From NCBI GenBank assembly GCA_963514095.1, contig OY741270.1:26182571-26246570 (forward strand): DNA of 64,000 nucleotides, in the 5' to 3' direction. The notes under the pieces are model-generated. The model was not told where the DNA came from, did no database searches, and saw only the letters and a list, made by a program, of their open reading frames with translations. Positions 14,136 to 26,342 of the stretch are shown here, piece after piece. The translations under genes were made by a program, and so were the position numbers. This DNA comes from Eutrigla gurnardus (Eukaryota > Chordata > Actinopteri > Perciformes > Triglidae). The stretch's first letter is position 1. Each line of letters starts with the position of its first letter.

Positions 14136-14302
14136 TTTGTTTCAGATACTAGTGTGTGTAGTGTGCTGCGTACACACACACTAGTATCTGCATATTTTGA
14201 CAGCAACCTGGGTGCTTTTACACACACGTGCTTTGTCAGGCTTTGCCCCAAATCCTAAATATCGATTATGCATGCCTTATAATGAGCCTAAACCCACCCC
14301 GT

Positions 14303-14362
<60 letters not shown>

Positions 14363-14959
14363 ACAGGAGCACAGCGTGGTCTTTGTTGTGATGACAGCAC
14401 CAGCGTGGCTCACCTTCCAGCCAGCAGAGCTATTGCTGTCGCCTTTGTCCTTGAAGTACGGCACAGACCTCACCATCCAGTCGTAGATTTGGGACAAGGT
14501 CAGCCTTTTCTCGGGGGAGCTCTCGATGGCTTGGGTAATGAGGTCTGCATAGGAGTAGTTGCCCCAGGCGTTCCTGCGGGCGGAGGACTTCCTCAAATGC
14601 TGGGAGGCAGAGCCGCCCAGAGCCGCGGCGGGGGTCTGCGCCGAGGAAGGGGAGCCGTCGGCGGCCTCCTCCTTGCAGGGGCCGCGCTGGACCGCCACGG
14701 GTCGGGAGACGGCGCCGCAGCCCAGCGCACGGGATTTCACGCCACCCCCGCCGGCGTCACCGCCGCTCTCCGCGCCGCCACCCTCGTGCTCGTCATCCTC
14801 TTCTTCGGGGATGACGTCAGTGTCATTCGCGCCGGGCTTGTCCGCACCAGACTCCGGACGCGGCAGGGGCCAAGTGCAGGAGCGCGGCCGCTTCTGGGGC
14901 TCGAAGTCCGGGTCTATCTCGACGTTCGACGGGGAGTCGTCGCGCGGCGCCTCGGCCAT
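8904..14959 (-). CDS. foxo3: Forkhead box protein O3 (FOXO3)
   Basis: Two coding exons, 14414-14959 and 8904-10229, join in phase to a 623-residue protein (human FOXO3 has 673). FOXO3 is a transcription factor held in the cytoplasm by AKT phosphorylation under insulin/growth-factor signalling; when dephosphorylated it drives stress, cell-cycle and apoptosis genes. The forkhead DNA-binding domain spans about residues 128-212 and is split by the intron after SSAGWK, as in other FOXO genes. All three AKT sites are visible: RPRSCT (Thr29), RRRAVS (Ser228) and RSRTNS (Ser290). A leucine-rich segment with [12 protein letters not shown] fits the nuclear export region. The C-terminal acidic transactivation segment ([19 protein letters not shown]) is conserved. 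I chose the ATG at 14957-14959 because MAEAP matches FOXO3; an in-frame ATG lies 10 codons upstream. Whether this is foxo3a or foxo3b cannot be told here. Confidence 0.96.
12043..12071. repeat. Short (AGCTA)n tandem repeat
   Basis: About 29 bp of repeated AGCTA units inside the foxo3 intron. The same pentamer occurs in the dispersed GCTAAGCTAAGC-type repeat seen elsewhere in the window, so it may be a relic of that element. Confidence 0.7.
14098..14133. repeat. (GT)n microsatellite
   Basis: About 18 GT dinucleotides in the foxo3 intron, close to the inverted repeat at 14143-14190. Confidence 0.95.
14143..14190. repeat. Inverted repeat (hairpin-forming) in foxo3 intron
   Basis: Left arm 14143-14160 (CAGATACTAGTGTGTGTA) and right arm 14171-14190 are reverse complements except for one extra TG unit, with a 10-bp spacer. 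It lies between two (GT)n arrays and ends about 220 bp from the foxo3 exon-1 splice donor. Confidence 0.8.
14306..14361. repeat. (GT)n microsatellite next to foxo3 exon-1 donor
   Basis: About 28 GT units, read as (CA)n in the transcript. The tract begins about 50 bp inside the intron from the exon-1 donor. Intronic CA repeats near donors can bind hnRNP L; an effect here is inference. Confidence 0.95.
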
Positions 14960-15520
14960 GTTCGCCGCAGTGTCTCGGTCTCCGCACAAAGGGTTAGAAA
15001 ATCACTCGGCCCGCATTCCATCAACGTCTGCGCGCGCGGCTTCGGAGACGGTTCGTGCGCGGTGCGCGCGCGGGGGGCATGCAAGTGTCCAGCCTGGCGA
15101 GCCCGGTGCCAGCACGTGTCCGTCTGTCTGTCGTCCCCCTGCGCGAGGAGTCTATCCGCGGCGCGCGGAGCTGCTCGGGCGGCTGACCAGCGTTAACCAA
15201 CCATCGCCTGCTCGCGTGCACAGCCCACACACCCCCCCCTGGCCCGCGGGCAGGGTCGGCGGAGAGTCGAGGCGGCGTTCCTTCGCAAGAACCCGCGTCC
15301 TGCGCCGCGGTCCTGCGACGCGCATGCCAGAGAAAAAAATGGAGAGAGAGTGAGAGAAAAAAAAAAAAAAAAAAAACTCCCGACCTAATGCCACCGCATC
15401 AGCTTCATCGCTCCGCACGCAGCTGCCATCTTGACCGTTTCCTTCCCCAAGTTCTTTATCATCCGAGCAGAGCTCGTCAGGCGGCGGCGGTCCAGATCGC
15501 ACGAAGGCGGAGGTTGCCGT
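14960..15520 (-). promoter_or_regulatory. foxo3: foxo3 CpG-rich 5' UTR/promoter region
   Basis: Strongly GC- and CpG-rich DNA with many CGCG tracts directly upstream of the foxo3 start codon, in contrast to the AT-rich surroundings. It contains a run of about 20 A at 15357-15376. Long open frames on both strands here come from the low stop-codon density of GC-rich DNA. The transcription start was not resolved. Confidence 0.6.
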
Positions 15521-15811
15521 CTCAAGGCCCTGCAGCTTTCTCTACCCCCCCAAAAAATAACATAAAAACACTACTGGGGAAACGTGGCGACACTCAAATC
15601 CATCCCAGCTTTAAAAGAAACGCATAACGATGCATCCTGGCTGTACATTCGCGGCATGTTGGTCGGGCCTCCGTGTGGCCGGCAGCCCGCAAACACTTCA
15701 TTCAATCCGCCGCTGCTGCAAACGAGTCCAGCCGAGAGAAGGAGAAGCTCCCGGTCCTGCCCCCCCCCACACCCCCGGAGTTAAAGCGACAGTATGAAGA
15801 TTTCCGCAGGC

Positions 15812-15825
15812 CAGTGACGTCACTG
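15812..15825. promoter_or_regulatory. Palindromic cAMP-response element upstream of foxo3
   Basis: CAGTGACGTCACTG is a perfect 14-bp palindrome around the full CRE core TGACGTCA (15815-15822). It sits about 850 bp upstream of the foxo3 ATG. CREB/ATF binding is inferred from the motif only. Confidence 0.5.
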
Positions 15826-15929
15826 TACGTGCACCTTCTGAAGCCGAGGCAGTCGGTGTTGGACTTAAATAATAAATGCACAAAAGCAGAAGTAGATCTG
15901 TGCAACATTAGCTCCAAAGTGGAATATTA

Positions 15930-17278
15930 ATGTCGCCTGTGAGATGAAAGCTTAGAAGAGATTATAACGAGGATGTGAGAAACACAGAGGGCGTTACACT
16001 TTAACAATTAAATCTCATAAAAATGTCATTTTTTTTAATTAAATTGATCTTCCCACATTGTTAGGAGTTAACATACAGCAAATACATACTGAATCACACA
16101 TATCTAGTAAATATTTTTAAACAATTGTGTCTAAATATACTTAAAAATACCCACCTTGTGTTCCTTTTTTTTTTAAATCTATACTCCAACCAGGATTATT
16201 ATTTAACTTAATAAATATCAAGAATGGAAAATAAAAGTTTCATTAAAGAAATTAACTACGACATTTCACAATTACACAAACATCAGAAAATAATAGAAGT
16301 CTTTTCATTTGATCGTCCCATCGCCCACCCTAAAAAAAAAAACAAGTATAAACTTTCTAATACTGGAGAATAAATAGTATGTGGGCTGAATTAACGCAAT
16401 TTACATGACCAAGCTGTGCATTTCCTCACTGCATTAATACGATTCACAGTTGAAGGCAGATATATCCTCCAACATGCTTTAAAAAGATCTTAAGATGTAG
16501 TTTCTGCACAGAATAACGGATTCCTTTAAATTAAATAACACCAGCAGTGTGCCTGCTCTAACAGCAAATCATCTTTGAATATTTTTCTCACTTTCACTTC
16601 CCACGCAGCCTTTTTGTTTTGTTTTTGTAAGACGACGAGTATCCTAGTGTTTAAATAGAGAAAAGATCGATGTAAAAAAGGCAAACAGTGAAACTTGAAG
16701 ATGGACACATAACAATGTAGCACCCTGGCAATAATAATATAAACTAAAACACTTCCTGCGTCACACGTTTCGTTTCCTTTTTAGCCGCCGAATGAGCGGT
16801 TGTTGTTGTTCAGGGCATGAAATGTTCGGAGACGAACATTCCACATAAATCATCAGGAAAAAAACACACGGCTTTAAAATCTCCAATCAATCTGCAGCCA
16901 CTGTATTTAGGCTCTGAATCATAAACAACTCATTGCGTTTTAAAAGAGAGTCCAGATTAAAACGTCTCTTAACTCTTCATGAAAGTCCTCTGGGAATTCA
17001 TTTCCGAAAGCCGTCCAGCTCTCCCCCCCCACATATTTATAAAAGTAAATACACTACAGTATGTGATATGGAGTTAAAAGCAATGACACCCTCAAGTTTA
17101 TCTGAAAAATAAGGATCTGTAAAGTGCAATGTCACAATAAAAGGCCTTGAGGTCTGAATAAATATCGTCTGTACAGCAGCAGCACCGGTGCTGGCTCTGT
17201 GCCGGATCCCACGAGAAGGACTATAGTGTTTATGGAGTTTGGTGCAACCTGGTCCACGTTTTCTGTTACACCTGTGAT
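15930..17278 (-). other. afg1l 3' UTR and intergenic DNA toward foxo3
   Basis: AT-rich DNA downstream of the afg1l stop codon. No coding exon or RNA gene was recognised and no single convincing minus-strand poly(A) signal was found, so the UTR end is not placed. Confidence 0.4.
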
Positions 17279-20200
17279 TTATTTGGTGCTTCTGTCTCCT
17301 TCCAACCAGTATTCTTCCGTCTGCATCTCCGTGAGGCGAGACACCGTCCTCTGGAAGGCGAACATTTCCTCTTCTCCACTGAAGATGGACAGACTGCTGG
17401 CTTCGTCCTGAATGAGAAATTAAACGGTAGTTGGTGGAACTCGGGATGCCGAGTCCTCCTGGTAACGAGCACTTCTTCAAATAATGACGTCAATCAAATG
17501 GCTTTACGTTTGAGATATTTAGTGTGTAAGATTAAGATTTTAAGTTTTTCCTGACATTCAGCACATTTTGGGATTTTGATCCCGATGGAACAACATTACA
17601 CTTTAAAAAAATGATCTTTGGGGGCTTTTTATCAGACGGTTTTAGTAGAGAGACAACAGGAAATGAGGGTGATGCAAACAAAAGGTGGATCTGAACTGGT
17701 TCATAGTTTATAGTCTGCATTTTTTTTTTTTTTTTAACAGTTGAAATAAAAAATTAACAGACTTATAAAACTGCTGAACTCGACCTCAAAAACTGATTTC
17801 CAAGTGAAATAACATAAGTTGTCGACGCGGTGGGATGATTCACATTCTACTCCTAAAAAAATGTCAAAAATAATGCAAGTGGTGCGTAGTTTCAACATGT
17901 GGACGCTTGATTGGATACAAAAGTTAGAATTTGATTCCTGTTTGCTTATTCGTTAGTTATCAGGATTAATAGGAGATTTTGAAGTAAAATCTGAGGTTCA
18001 TGGATTTATTAACAGACATTTTGGAGCATTTCTGTCTCTCTTCTTTTAGGAACTAATGATCAGATCAGATCTGTTTACTCTCAGTCCAAAATTAGTTAAA
18101 AATGACTGATTTCATTTTTTTAATTCATTTCAAGGAGGACTTACTTGATTCCAAGTAAATTAAGACTCAGCTAAAGACTAAATGAAGTGGTTAAGATGAC
18201 GTTTCACTCACTGATGAACTTTCAGCTCTGCGTTTTAAGCTCCGTTCACTGACGGCCGACAGCCTAAAACCAGCTTATCGTCTACTCTGCAGCTGAAGGT
18301 CCACATCCAACATGAAAAACCGGTTTGTCCGTGCAAGCCGGAGCTCTCACCCTTTTCAGCCCCAGATCGTCCATCAGAATGTGGCTCTCGTCGTGACCGT
18401 GATCCCCGTTGTGCACGAAAATATCATCCAGTGGATGATCGGCGAGAATCACCACCCGCACCTGAAACAAGACCCAAGTTATGACAAACTCCCAAAACAA
18501 ACAGCTCGTAGTTTTTTGCGTCTAAGGTGAAGCGCGCGTACCTTGTGGTCGTACAGCGCGTCCACCAGCGTGATGAGTCGCCTGGCTTGAGTTTTCTTGT
18601 TCAGCGTCAGCAGAGGAATGTGTCGAATGAAGATGGTGTCGAACAGCCGGGACATCTCCAGGTAGTCGCTGGCCCCTAACGGCTGAAACGCTTACATTCA
18701 AACACTGGATTCTCACTTACAGCTTGTGTGCATCAAGCCGGGAAAAGCTCGATACACTGGTTTCTGAACCATTTTCATTTCCTGGGTTTTAATTAAAGAA
18801 ACCACACTTTGTCTAAAAAATGCTAGAAACCTGGGACTTTATGGCTTTGTGTTTATTTGTTGATTTCTTTGGATTGCTTCAGCCGCCGTAGAGGCGCCTG
18901 TGAGTCAGTCAGGCAACGCAACCGAGAACTGTTCAGACCGGTTTAACCTGGTTTTAAATTCTGGTTGATTTCACAAAAAGTCACCACGCGACACAATCTG
19001 TAAGTCAATAAGGGTCAATCTGAAATTCCTGGGAAAGCTTCAAACGGTTTGTCCACTTATGAATGCTGCTTTGATGTCCTTATCTTAGAGTACTTTTCAA
19101 CAATGGACAATCAACACATCAAGAACACGCAGACAATCGGGTGCCGTTGCTAACCGACAACACCGCTTGGATCACACAACATGCATTTAAAAAAAAGAAC
19201 CCTGAGAGACTTACTCGATCACACAGCTCCTCAAACGTACAGTCTGCGACGGTCCCGCAGGCTTTGTTCAGAACAACTCTGCGGTTGTGAACGTTCAGAA
19301 CTCTTGGTCGCGTTACTGTGGAGGAAACCGGCGAGCAAGTTCACCGTGTGACACAGAAAAAAAAAACATTTCACACATCAGCTGCAGAACAACGTCATGT
19401 CCACTTACTGTCATTTTGCTTAAACGCCAGCTCGTCGAACATCTTGTCGAGTGTCGCTTCTACGTCCGGCTCACTGGAGCTGCAGCACAAAGACACAAAA
19501 CATGCTTTTCGTCAGATCAACCGTAGCGTCGGAGGCGACGGATTCTGGTTCCGACTGGATTTCTCACAGGAAGTAGAGTTTCCCCGCGGATGGTCTGTTC
19601 CGTCTGCGGTAATCTATCCCAGAATCCAGCCGGAGAGTTTGGCAATATCTCTGCACGTGAGAAAACAAACCATAAACGACTGTGCATCCTACACTTTTTT
19701 AAAAGAAATCTGATGCGTCTCCTCTTTCTTACCTGCAACACGGCGATGAACGGCACAAAGTTGACTCTCTGCAGCCCGTTTTTATACAAATCTGAGGGGA
19801 AATAACGAGCCGTGAGTTGTTCTTTCACTTCTGCTATTTACACTTAAATGCGGTCGGATTTTAAAAAATATACATCGTTGACAATCTTCAATACAATAGG
19901 GGTGATTTTGTAACGTATTAAGTACGTTAGGTTTATAATTATGAGATTTAAGATTTATGATATATTCATTTCAACTCGTGTCACATAGCATCAACCGATA
20001 GCTGCAACCGATAAATACATGCGACGACTGCAAAGTCAGGAATGGATGTCAATCGCAAACCTTTGGATTGAAGACAGAAGCCAGATTTTAGTGGCTTCAG
20101 TGTTTTATTAGTGAGAAAGAGAACACGTTTCTGTTTCTCACCTTCAGGGGGACGATTAGACGTAGCCACGACGACGACACCTTTCAGGAACAGATTCTCA

Positions 20201-22070
20201 AAGAGCTGCTTGAGAATCATGGCGTCGGCGATATCAGTCACCTGAAATGTGTCACCGTTTAAGGTTAAAGGTTACAGACACAGAGGAATACTGCAGCATG
20301 TGATGTAGAAACATTCACCTGAAACTCATCAAAGCACAGCAGACAAGCTTCCTCGCTGATCTCCTCGGCAACTGGAGCAATGGGGTCATAGGATTTGGCC
20401 ATTTTCCCTGCTTTCCTCTTTGGCATGCTCTGTTTCAGTCGATGGATCCCTAAACAGCAAAGAAGAAAAAAAAGAGTGAAAATGAGTCTTGGCTCTGTAA
20501 GATTGAGTACAAATTAATACACATGAATACCAGAAAGTGCTGAGCTCAAGATAACACAAACTGGAAAACACAAACCACCATTTTTAATAAATAACTTTCA
20601 CAAAATGTACAGAATAAATAACTTTATAAAAGAATAATACTCAAAAACATTTAATACTGGACTCATTTAAAGTGCTTTATCAGCGATAATAGAAACATAT
20701 CTACATTACAACACGTAAGCAGTGCTTTAAATGCAACAAAACCAACGTGCGGCGGCTAAAACAGGAAATATGAGCTTCTTTCAACGACCACAGGACTGCC
20801 TCGTCCTACAGACTTTGAATATAGGGTTTTGAGAAGTGTTCATGTCACACCAGTAATGAAACTTCACCCAAACTGAAACAGATCCTCTCAAGACAGTATA
20901 GAAGATAGATTTTTTACTTTACTTTAAACTGTGGAATGTGAAGTAAAGCCGATTGTAAAATAGACCAGGCTGGTGACGCCTGCTAGAATTATAAAATCAC
21001 GCATATTCCCCCTGCAAAGAGCTGCCGAATCTGTGGGTTTTCTGTAACCACCGACAGGTGATTTCATTAATTTTATTAACGATGAATGAATAGGATGAGT
21101 CCAAGAGACAGGGTTGCTTTTTGGTGGACAGCAAAATGACAATATATCCGAGGGAAAGCTGTGTGACAGGTGAGGCAGGATGTCAGTTGGATTACGAATA
21201 TGTGACAAGAATGAAGAAATGTAAGATTAGAGGGCGTGGGTTGATATATTCTTGCCTCATTACAACAAAACATGCGCTTACTTAGATGCAACACATGTTT
21301 CTGTAAATCTATTTGACCATGTGAGGGAAATGTAGATCCTGGTGTGAATGACATTTTTCTTTTTAAATCTCCCAATGTAACAAACAGCCTCAGCAGCCGG
21401 GAGAACACCATCCACTCTTTAGATGCAGGACGCCTCGTCCACCTTGGACTTCTTCATTCACACATTCATTGGTAGCTTGACTCAAAAGTTGAAGATGTAT
21501 TTGCCCCCTAGTGGCTGTTAGGAGCAAGTGAAGTCAGACGTGACAAACTATGAACACTAGTACTCACTTTTGTGCACGTCCAACATGAAACCGTGGAAAT
21601 GAACCCTCTTTTTCTTTTCAGTCTCAACGTATGAATAAAACATGTCCATCACCATCGTTTTTCCTGTGCCTGAAACAAAAACACAGCGTGTGAATTAAAA
21701 GGGAAAAGTTTAAACACAAAATGTGAGACAAGCAATCGATGTCTGAAACTCCGTGGCCCATCTCTCTCTTACCTACATCACCGTAGATGTAGTAACCATT
21801 CGGAGCCTTCCGCTGCGTGAAAAACTGAAAGACAAAAAAATATATATATATACAGTATATATATATATATAAACATCTACAGCAGAACACTGAATTAAGT
21901 GACTTTAACATGTGTTGGATTCACAAATAAGAGTTCAGTAAACCAACAAGTTTCAAGTTTGTGGTCAAAGATTTCAGAGATGCAAAACAGTATAAAAAAA
22001 ATACATGAATGAAATGGAATATATCTTAAATAGAATATAAAACATACGTACTGTCAGACAGGTATTGTAC

Positions 22071-22112
<42 letters not shown>

Positions 22113-22141
22113 GATACAGACAGACGGACAGACAGATAGAT

Positions 22142-22174
<33 letters not shown>

Positions 22175-22427
22175 TAGATATAGACAGACAGACAGAGAGA
22201 TACAGACAGACAGATAGATATAGACAGAAAGACAGACAGACAGAGAGATACAGACAGACAGATAGATAGATATAGACAGAAAGACAGACAGACAGATAGA
22301 CACACAGACAGACAGATAGACAGACAGACATAGAGATACAAACAGACAGACAGACAGATAGATATAGACAGAAAGACAGACAGACAGACAGATAGACATA
22401 GACAGAAAGACAGACAGACAGAGAGAT

Positions 22428-22464
<37 letters not shown>

Positions 22465-22689
22465 TAGATATAGACAGAAAGACAGACAGACAGAGAGATA
22501 CAGACAGACAGACAGACAGACAGATAGATAGATATAGACAGACAGACAGATAGATAGATATAGACAGAAAGACAGACAGACAGAGAGATACAGACAGACA
22601 GACAGACAGACAGACAGATAGATAGATATAGACAGAAAGACAGACAGACGGAGAGATACAGACAGACAGATAGATAGATATAGACAGAA

Positions 22690-22732
<43 letters not shown>

Positions 22733-22797
22733 TATAGACAGACAGACAGATAGACACACAGACATAGAGATACAAACAGACAGACAGACAGATAGAT

Positions 22798-22862
<65 letters not shown>

Positions 22863-22877
22863 TAGATATAGACAGAA

Positions 22878-22924
<47 letters not shown>

Positions 22925-22997
22925 TAGACATAGACAGAAAGACAGACAGACAGAGAGAGAGATACAGACAGATAGATAGACAGACAGATAGATAGAT

Positions 22998-23042
<45 letters not shown>

Positions 23043-23101
23043 TAGACAGACAGATAGACAGAGAGATACATACAGACAGATAGATAGACAGACAGATAGA
23101 T

Positions 23102-23138
<37 letters not shown>

Positions 23139-23887
23139 TAGATAGATATAGAGACAGTAATAACAGGATGTAGAGTGTAATGCACACTAACAGATGTTAT
23201 TGTGATGGCATGCCAGCTTATTTACAGGCAGTAACATTTAAATAAACACGTGACGTGATGTTAGTAAAGAAAGGAAGTAAAACAAGGAGCCTGAGGTTAA
23301 TTCAGAAGTATTAGGTTCCGGTAAATAACAACATGAAGTGACCTTGGAGAAGAACGACGTCGGCGTGTTGCTGTATCCTCGGAGTGTTTGGTGGAGCCGG
23401 TCCAGGGTCTGCAGCACCGCCTTCTGGTGCTCGTCCTCCCGCAGGGTCCCGTCCCGGATCAGGCCGGCGTAGTGGTCCAGGGGGCTGCGGAACCCGGCGG
23501 CGCTGCTCTCCTCCTCCGCCCGCTGGGCTTTCACCGAGTAACCTTCGTGTCAACCACAACCGCGTTAGCCAGCTAGCTACGTGTGTACAAGGCTAGCAGG
23601 GACGGCTACTCCGACAGTTAACAGTCAAACAGAGACAGTTTGTCCAGATATTTAAAGTCGTGTCAGGATAAATAAAGACAACATGCTGTAGGGCAAACAA
23701 GCTGGGTGGGGTTTCAAACTCGTCTCCATCACTGTCAGCAGGAACAGCCCGCCTCACCTCGTCCGCTGACGTCCGCCAGAGACCTCCGCAGCCTCCAGGG
23801 AGAACACGGCTCCGTCAGGACCCTCTGAACGCCCCGCAGAGCCGAGGGGGGCATCCTCACCCACAGCGCCGCGATGCCCGCCGCCAT
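17279..23887 (-). CDS. afg1l: AFG1-like mitochondrial ATPase (AFG1L/LACE1)
   Basis: Thirteen exons join in phase to 469 residues (human AFG1L 481): 23758-23887, 23343-23542, 21773-21824, 21568-21669, 20319-20449, 20142-20241, 19733-19791, 19568-19650, 19409-19479, 19215-19315, 18542-18682, 18351-18461, 17279-17407. AFG1L is a mitochondrial AAA+-type ATPase linked to turnover of respiratory-chain subunits. The N-terminus ([14 protein letters not shown], arginine-rich) suits a mitochondrial targeting peptide. Walker A is GDVGTGKT (about residues 125-132), split across exons 3 and 4. Walker B is CLLCFDEFQ (about 197-205), followed by [14 protein letters not shown]. The sensor-like [12 protein letters not shown] and the C-terminal [19 protein letters not shown] are typical of the family. 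It lies upstream of foxo3 on the same strand, as in human 6q21. Intron 2 holds a 1.1-kb GATA/GACA array. Confidence 0.96.
21838..21871. repeat. (TA)n-rich tract in afg1l intron 2
   Basis: Short TATA-rich tract starting 13 bp upstream, in transcript sense, of the Walker-A exon acceptor at 21825-21826, so it occupies the branch-point region of that intron. Confidence 0.8.
22073..23153. repeat. GATA/GACA (Bkm-like) satellite array in afg1l intron 2
   Basis: About 1.08 kb made almost only of GACA and GATA tetramers, with GAAA, GAGA and TATA variants. A longer pattern recurs, roughly GATATAGACAGAAAGACAG followed by more GACA and a GAGAGATACAGACA piece (for example near 22218, 22270, 22466, 22560, 22628 and 22679). 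This points to higher-order amplification. The minus-strand open frames of up to 403 codons (CLSV/YLSV repeats) are products of the repeat and not genes. GATA/GACA repeats are the known Bkm satellite class. Confidence 0.95.
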
Positions 23888-24902
23888 CTTGCTGTCAAAC
23901 GCCTTCAATAGAACTTTATTAACAACCGCGTTGACAAAACAGAAGCGTGTATATCGCTGTCGGCCAGCAGGGGGCGAAGTTCCATTCTGTCCAGAATCCT
24001 GGTTTTAATATTTTTTGTATTTTAATCCCAAAATTTGCTGAAATCCTTAGTGGATTGATCAATTCGACGATCCACGAATTAATCAGCACGCTTTTGAATC
24101 AGTTATGAAACAAATATGGCAACATTTCTATGGTTCCAGCTTGTTGAAAGCAAGGATTGATGGTAAACTGAATATCTTTGGATTTTACACTTTGTCAGAG
24201 AATAGAAGACATTTGAAGACCGTGAGCTACAGGCAAAAAAAATGTTTTACTATTTCTTTATTCCAAACAAAAAAGAACACATAATATAGATGCATGCCTT
24301 TACCCACTATACTGAAATACTCAGATGTATGAAGAGGAACAGGAATATGCCATGGCGTTGACTTAGAACATATACACCTGTCATGAAATACCTAAAATGA
24401 CCTTTTGAGTTTCATTTGGCAGAAATGTGGATTGCAGAGAAACCGCAGATATGCAAATCAGGGAAATTAAAATCCAGTGTTTACTGTTGTTCTTTCAGCT
24501 CTTAAATCATTATCTCTTGTGATGAGGGAGAACTGCAGTTTGAATAATACATCTATGGTTGCAAATAATCACATGGCATCACATTTGAGAAGCAAATATT
24601 TGGCATTCATGCCTTGAAAAAATGACTGAATTGATCATCAAAACAATTTCATTATCAACGATTATTTTTCTTTCGGTTGATTATCTATGAATCGTTTGAA
24701 TATATAATTCCTTTATATGAATCTAAAAGCTGCAGACATACAAGGAGACATTCAGACTTTTATGACAAATATTCTCATTAAAAATAAAAAGGCAGAAACT
24801 CTGTCGTCAGTCTAATTATTCAGACAAAAAACATGGCAGACAACCGGCAGGGTGTTACAGGGGCTTACAGGCTTGTTGCCATGACAACAGAGGAGCCCTT
24901 CT

Positions 24903-24940
<38 letters not shown>

Positions 24941-24985
24941 CTCTCTTTAATGCACACACACACTCACACACATGCACACACACTG

Positions 24986-25022
<37 letters not shown>

Positions 25023-25031
25023 GTCTCTGTT

Positions 25032-25081
<50 letters not shown>

Positions 25082-26025
25082 TTAAATATACAGTATTACA
25101 CTGGAATCTGCCTTGCTTTGTCATCCGTCCCCAGGAAAAACATAGAAAACCCAGCAGGGAGCGCAGGGACACTCCACATCTGTTTTGGATGGTGAGTGCC
25201 GGCTGACCGGTTATTGTTTGTTTACATACTCTGTCCTTTTGACATTTAAAACAGGAGACGTCTTTGGAGGTATGAAACGCACTTTGTTTGCTCTTTGCTG
25301 CATGAGACGGATATATGTCAAATGTTTGTGTTCTCGCTCTTTTTTTTTTTTTTAAAGATCAGGGTGGAAGCTGTCATCGTAATGGTAATTCATGGCTGGG
25401 TAGCCATGGTGAAGTCAATTCCCCCCTCCCTCTGCCACTGCTGAATGCATTAGTCTAATGAGATGTCTGCAGCCTGTGTGCCGAGCAGCAGCCGCAGCAG
25501 CAGCAGTGTGTTAACCCAAAAGGGGACGAGGAAAAAGCCACACAGAGCGAGAGCAGGATGGCTTTCCCTTCATTGTTAGGGATTTAGCTTTAAAACCACC
25601 TCTAGGTTCCTGGGATTTAAGACAAAAGGGCTTGGCTCCTGGGCTTTCACAATAGAAGACAGCAGGTAATAGACACCCCCTCCTCTCTCGGGTTTATCAG
25701 TGTGTTATCAGTGCAGGATGGAGGTGCTGTTTCCTCCACGGCTCATGCATGGATGCCTCTTGTGTTGTTTGCTTATCATGGTGCTCTGCTAAATGCTGCT
25801 CCTGCTCACCGCACTGCTCAGCTGAGCATTCTGCAGCCTCTTCGTATGTTAGATGTTGCTGTTGTTCACCTTTGCCAAGCTATGCAGCTTTCACTGAGCT
25901 TCCTCTCCAGAATGATGCTAATTGCTGAGATGTGTAGTAGCTGAGGATCAGTGTGGGAGGAAAGTGCATGTCTCTGTGCATTTCTATACGATTTGAGCTC
26001 AGTGGTTGTTTTCCTTTGTCTCCCA
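23888..26025. other. Intergenic region between afg1l and scml4 5' ends
   Basis: The two genes are divergent. No coding exon was found. The stretch holds CT/CA microsatellites (24908-25080), a near-consensus X-box GTTGCCATGACAAC at 24874-24887, a 13-bp poly-T, and CAG-rich DNA near 25490. Non-coding 5' exons of scml4 may lie here but could not be placed. Confidence 0.5.
24908..25080. repeat. Compound (CT)n/(CA)n microsatellite
   Basis: CT runs (24908-24946 and about 24988-25018) alternate with CA runs (about 24953-24983 and 25034-25080), about 1 kb upstream of the scml4 start codon. Open frames through it are low-complexity only. Confidence 0.9.
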
Positions 26026-26032
26026 GCTCCAA

Positions 26033-26302
26033 ATGAGTGTACCTGCAGCGACGGCACAGAAATCAGACAGCAACAACAGTGACATGCAATCAGCTGCAGT
26101 GGCTCCCTCCTTCCTCCCCAGCCAGTCGGGGAAGATCCCGGGCAGGAAGAGAGGGAGACCCCCGCTCCGCAATGTCGCCAAGATGGATTTTCCAAACCGT
26201 TACCCCGAGTCGCTGCCTCCACTCAAAGTGCCAAAGAAGAGGGGGAGAAAGCCAGGCTTCAAGGTCAGCCACACGAGGGGGGAACCGGGGGGATGAGCTG
26301 TG

Positions 26303-26342
<40 letters not shown>

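Larger units (their letters stand above)
10230..14413 (-). other. foxo3: foxo3 intron between the two forkhead-coding exons
   Basis: A 4.2-kb intron starting right after the exon-1 donor at 14413. It contains two (GT)n arrays, an 18-20 bp inverted repeat, an AGCTA pentamer array and a GTAAACA forkhead-type core at 11935-11941. No coding exon was found in it; open frames here lack splice support or homology. Confidence 0.7.

Noticed and set aside
14228..15353. Plus-strand open frames of 322 and 264 codons
   Set aside because: They are antisense to foxo3 exon 1 and its CpG-rich 5' region; GC-rich DNA lacks stops, and part is translated (GT)n.
21974..23187. Minus-strand open frames up to 403 codons ([12 protein letters not shown] repeats)
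   Set aside because: They are the translation of the GATA/GACA satellite; all three frames are open and none has splice or homology support.
24833..25195. 120-codon plus-strand frame upstream of scml4
   Set aside because: Mostly translated CT/CA microsatellite.
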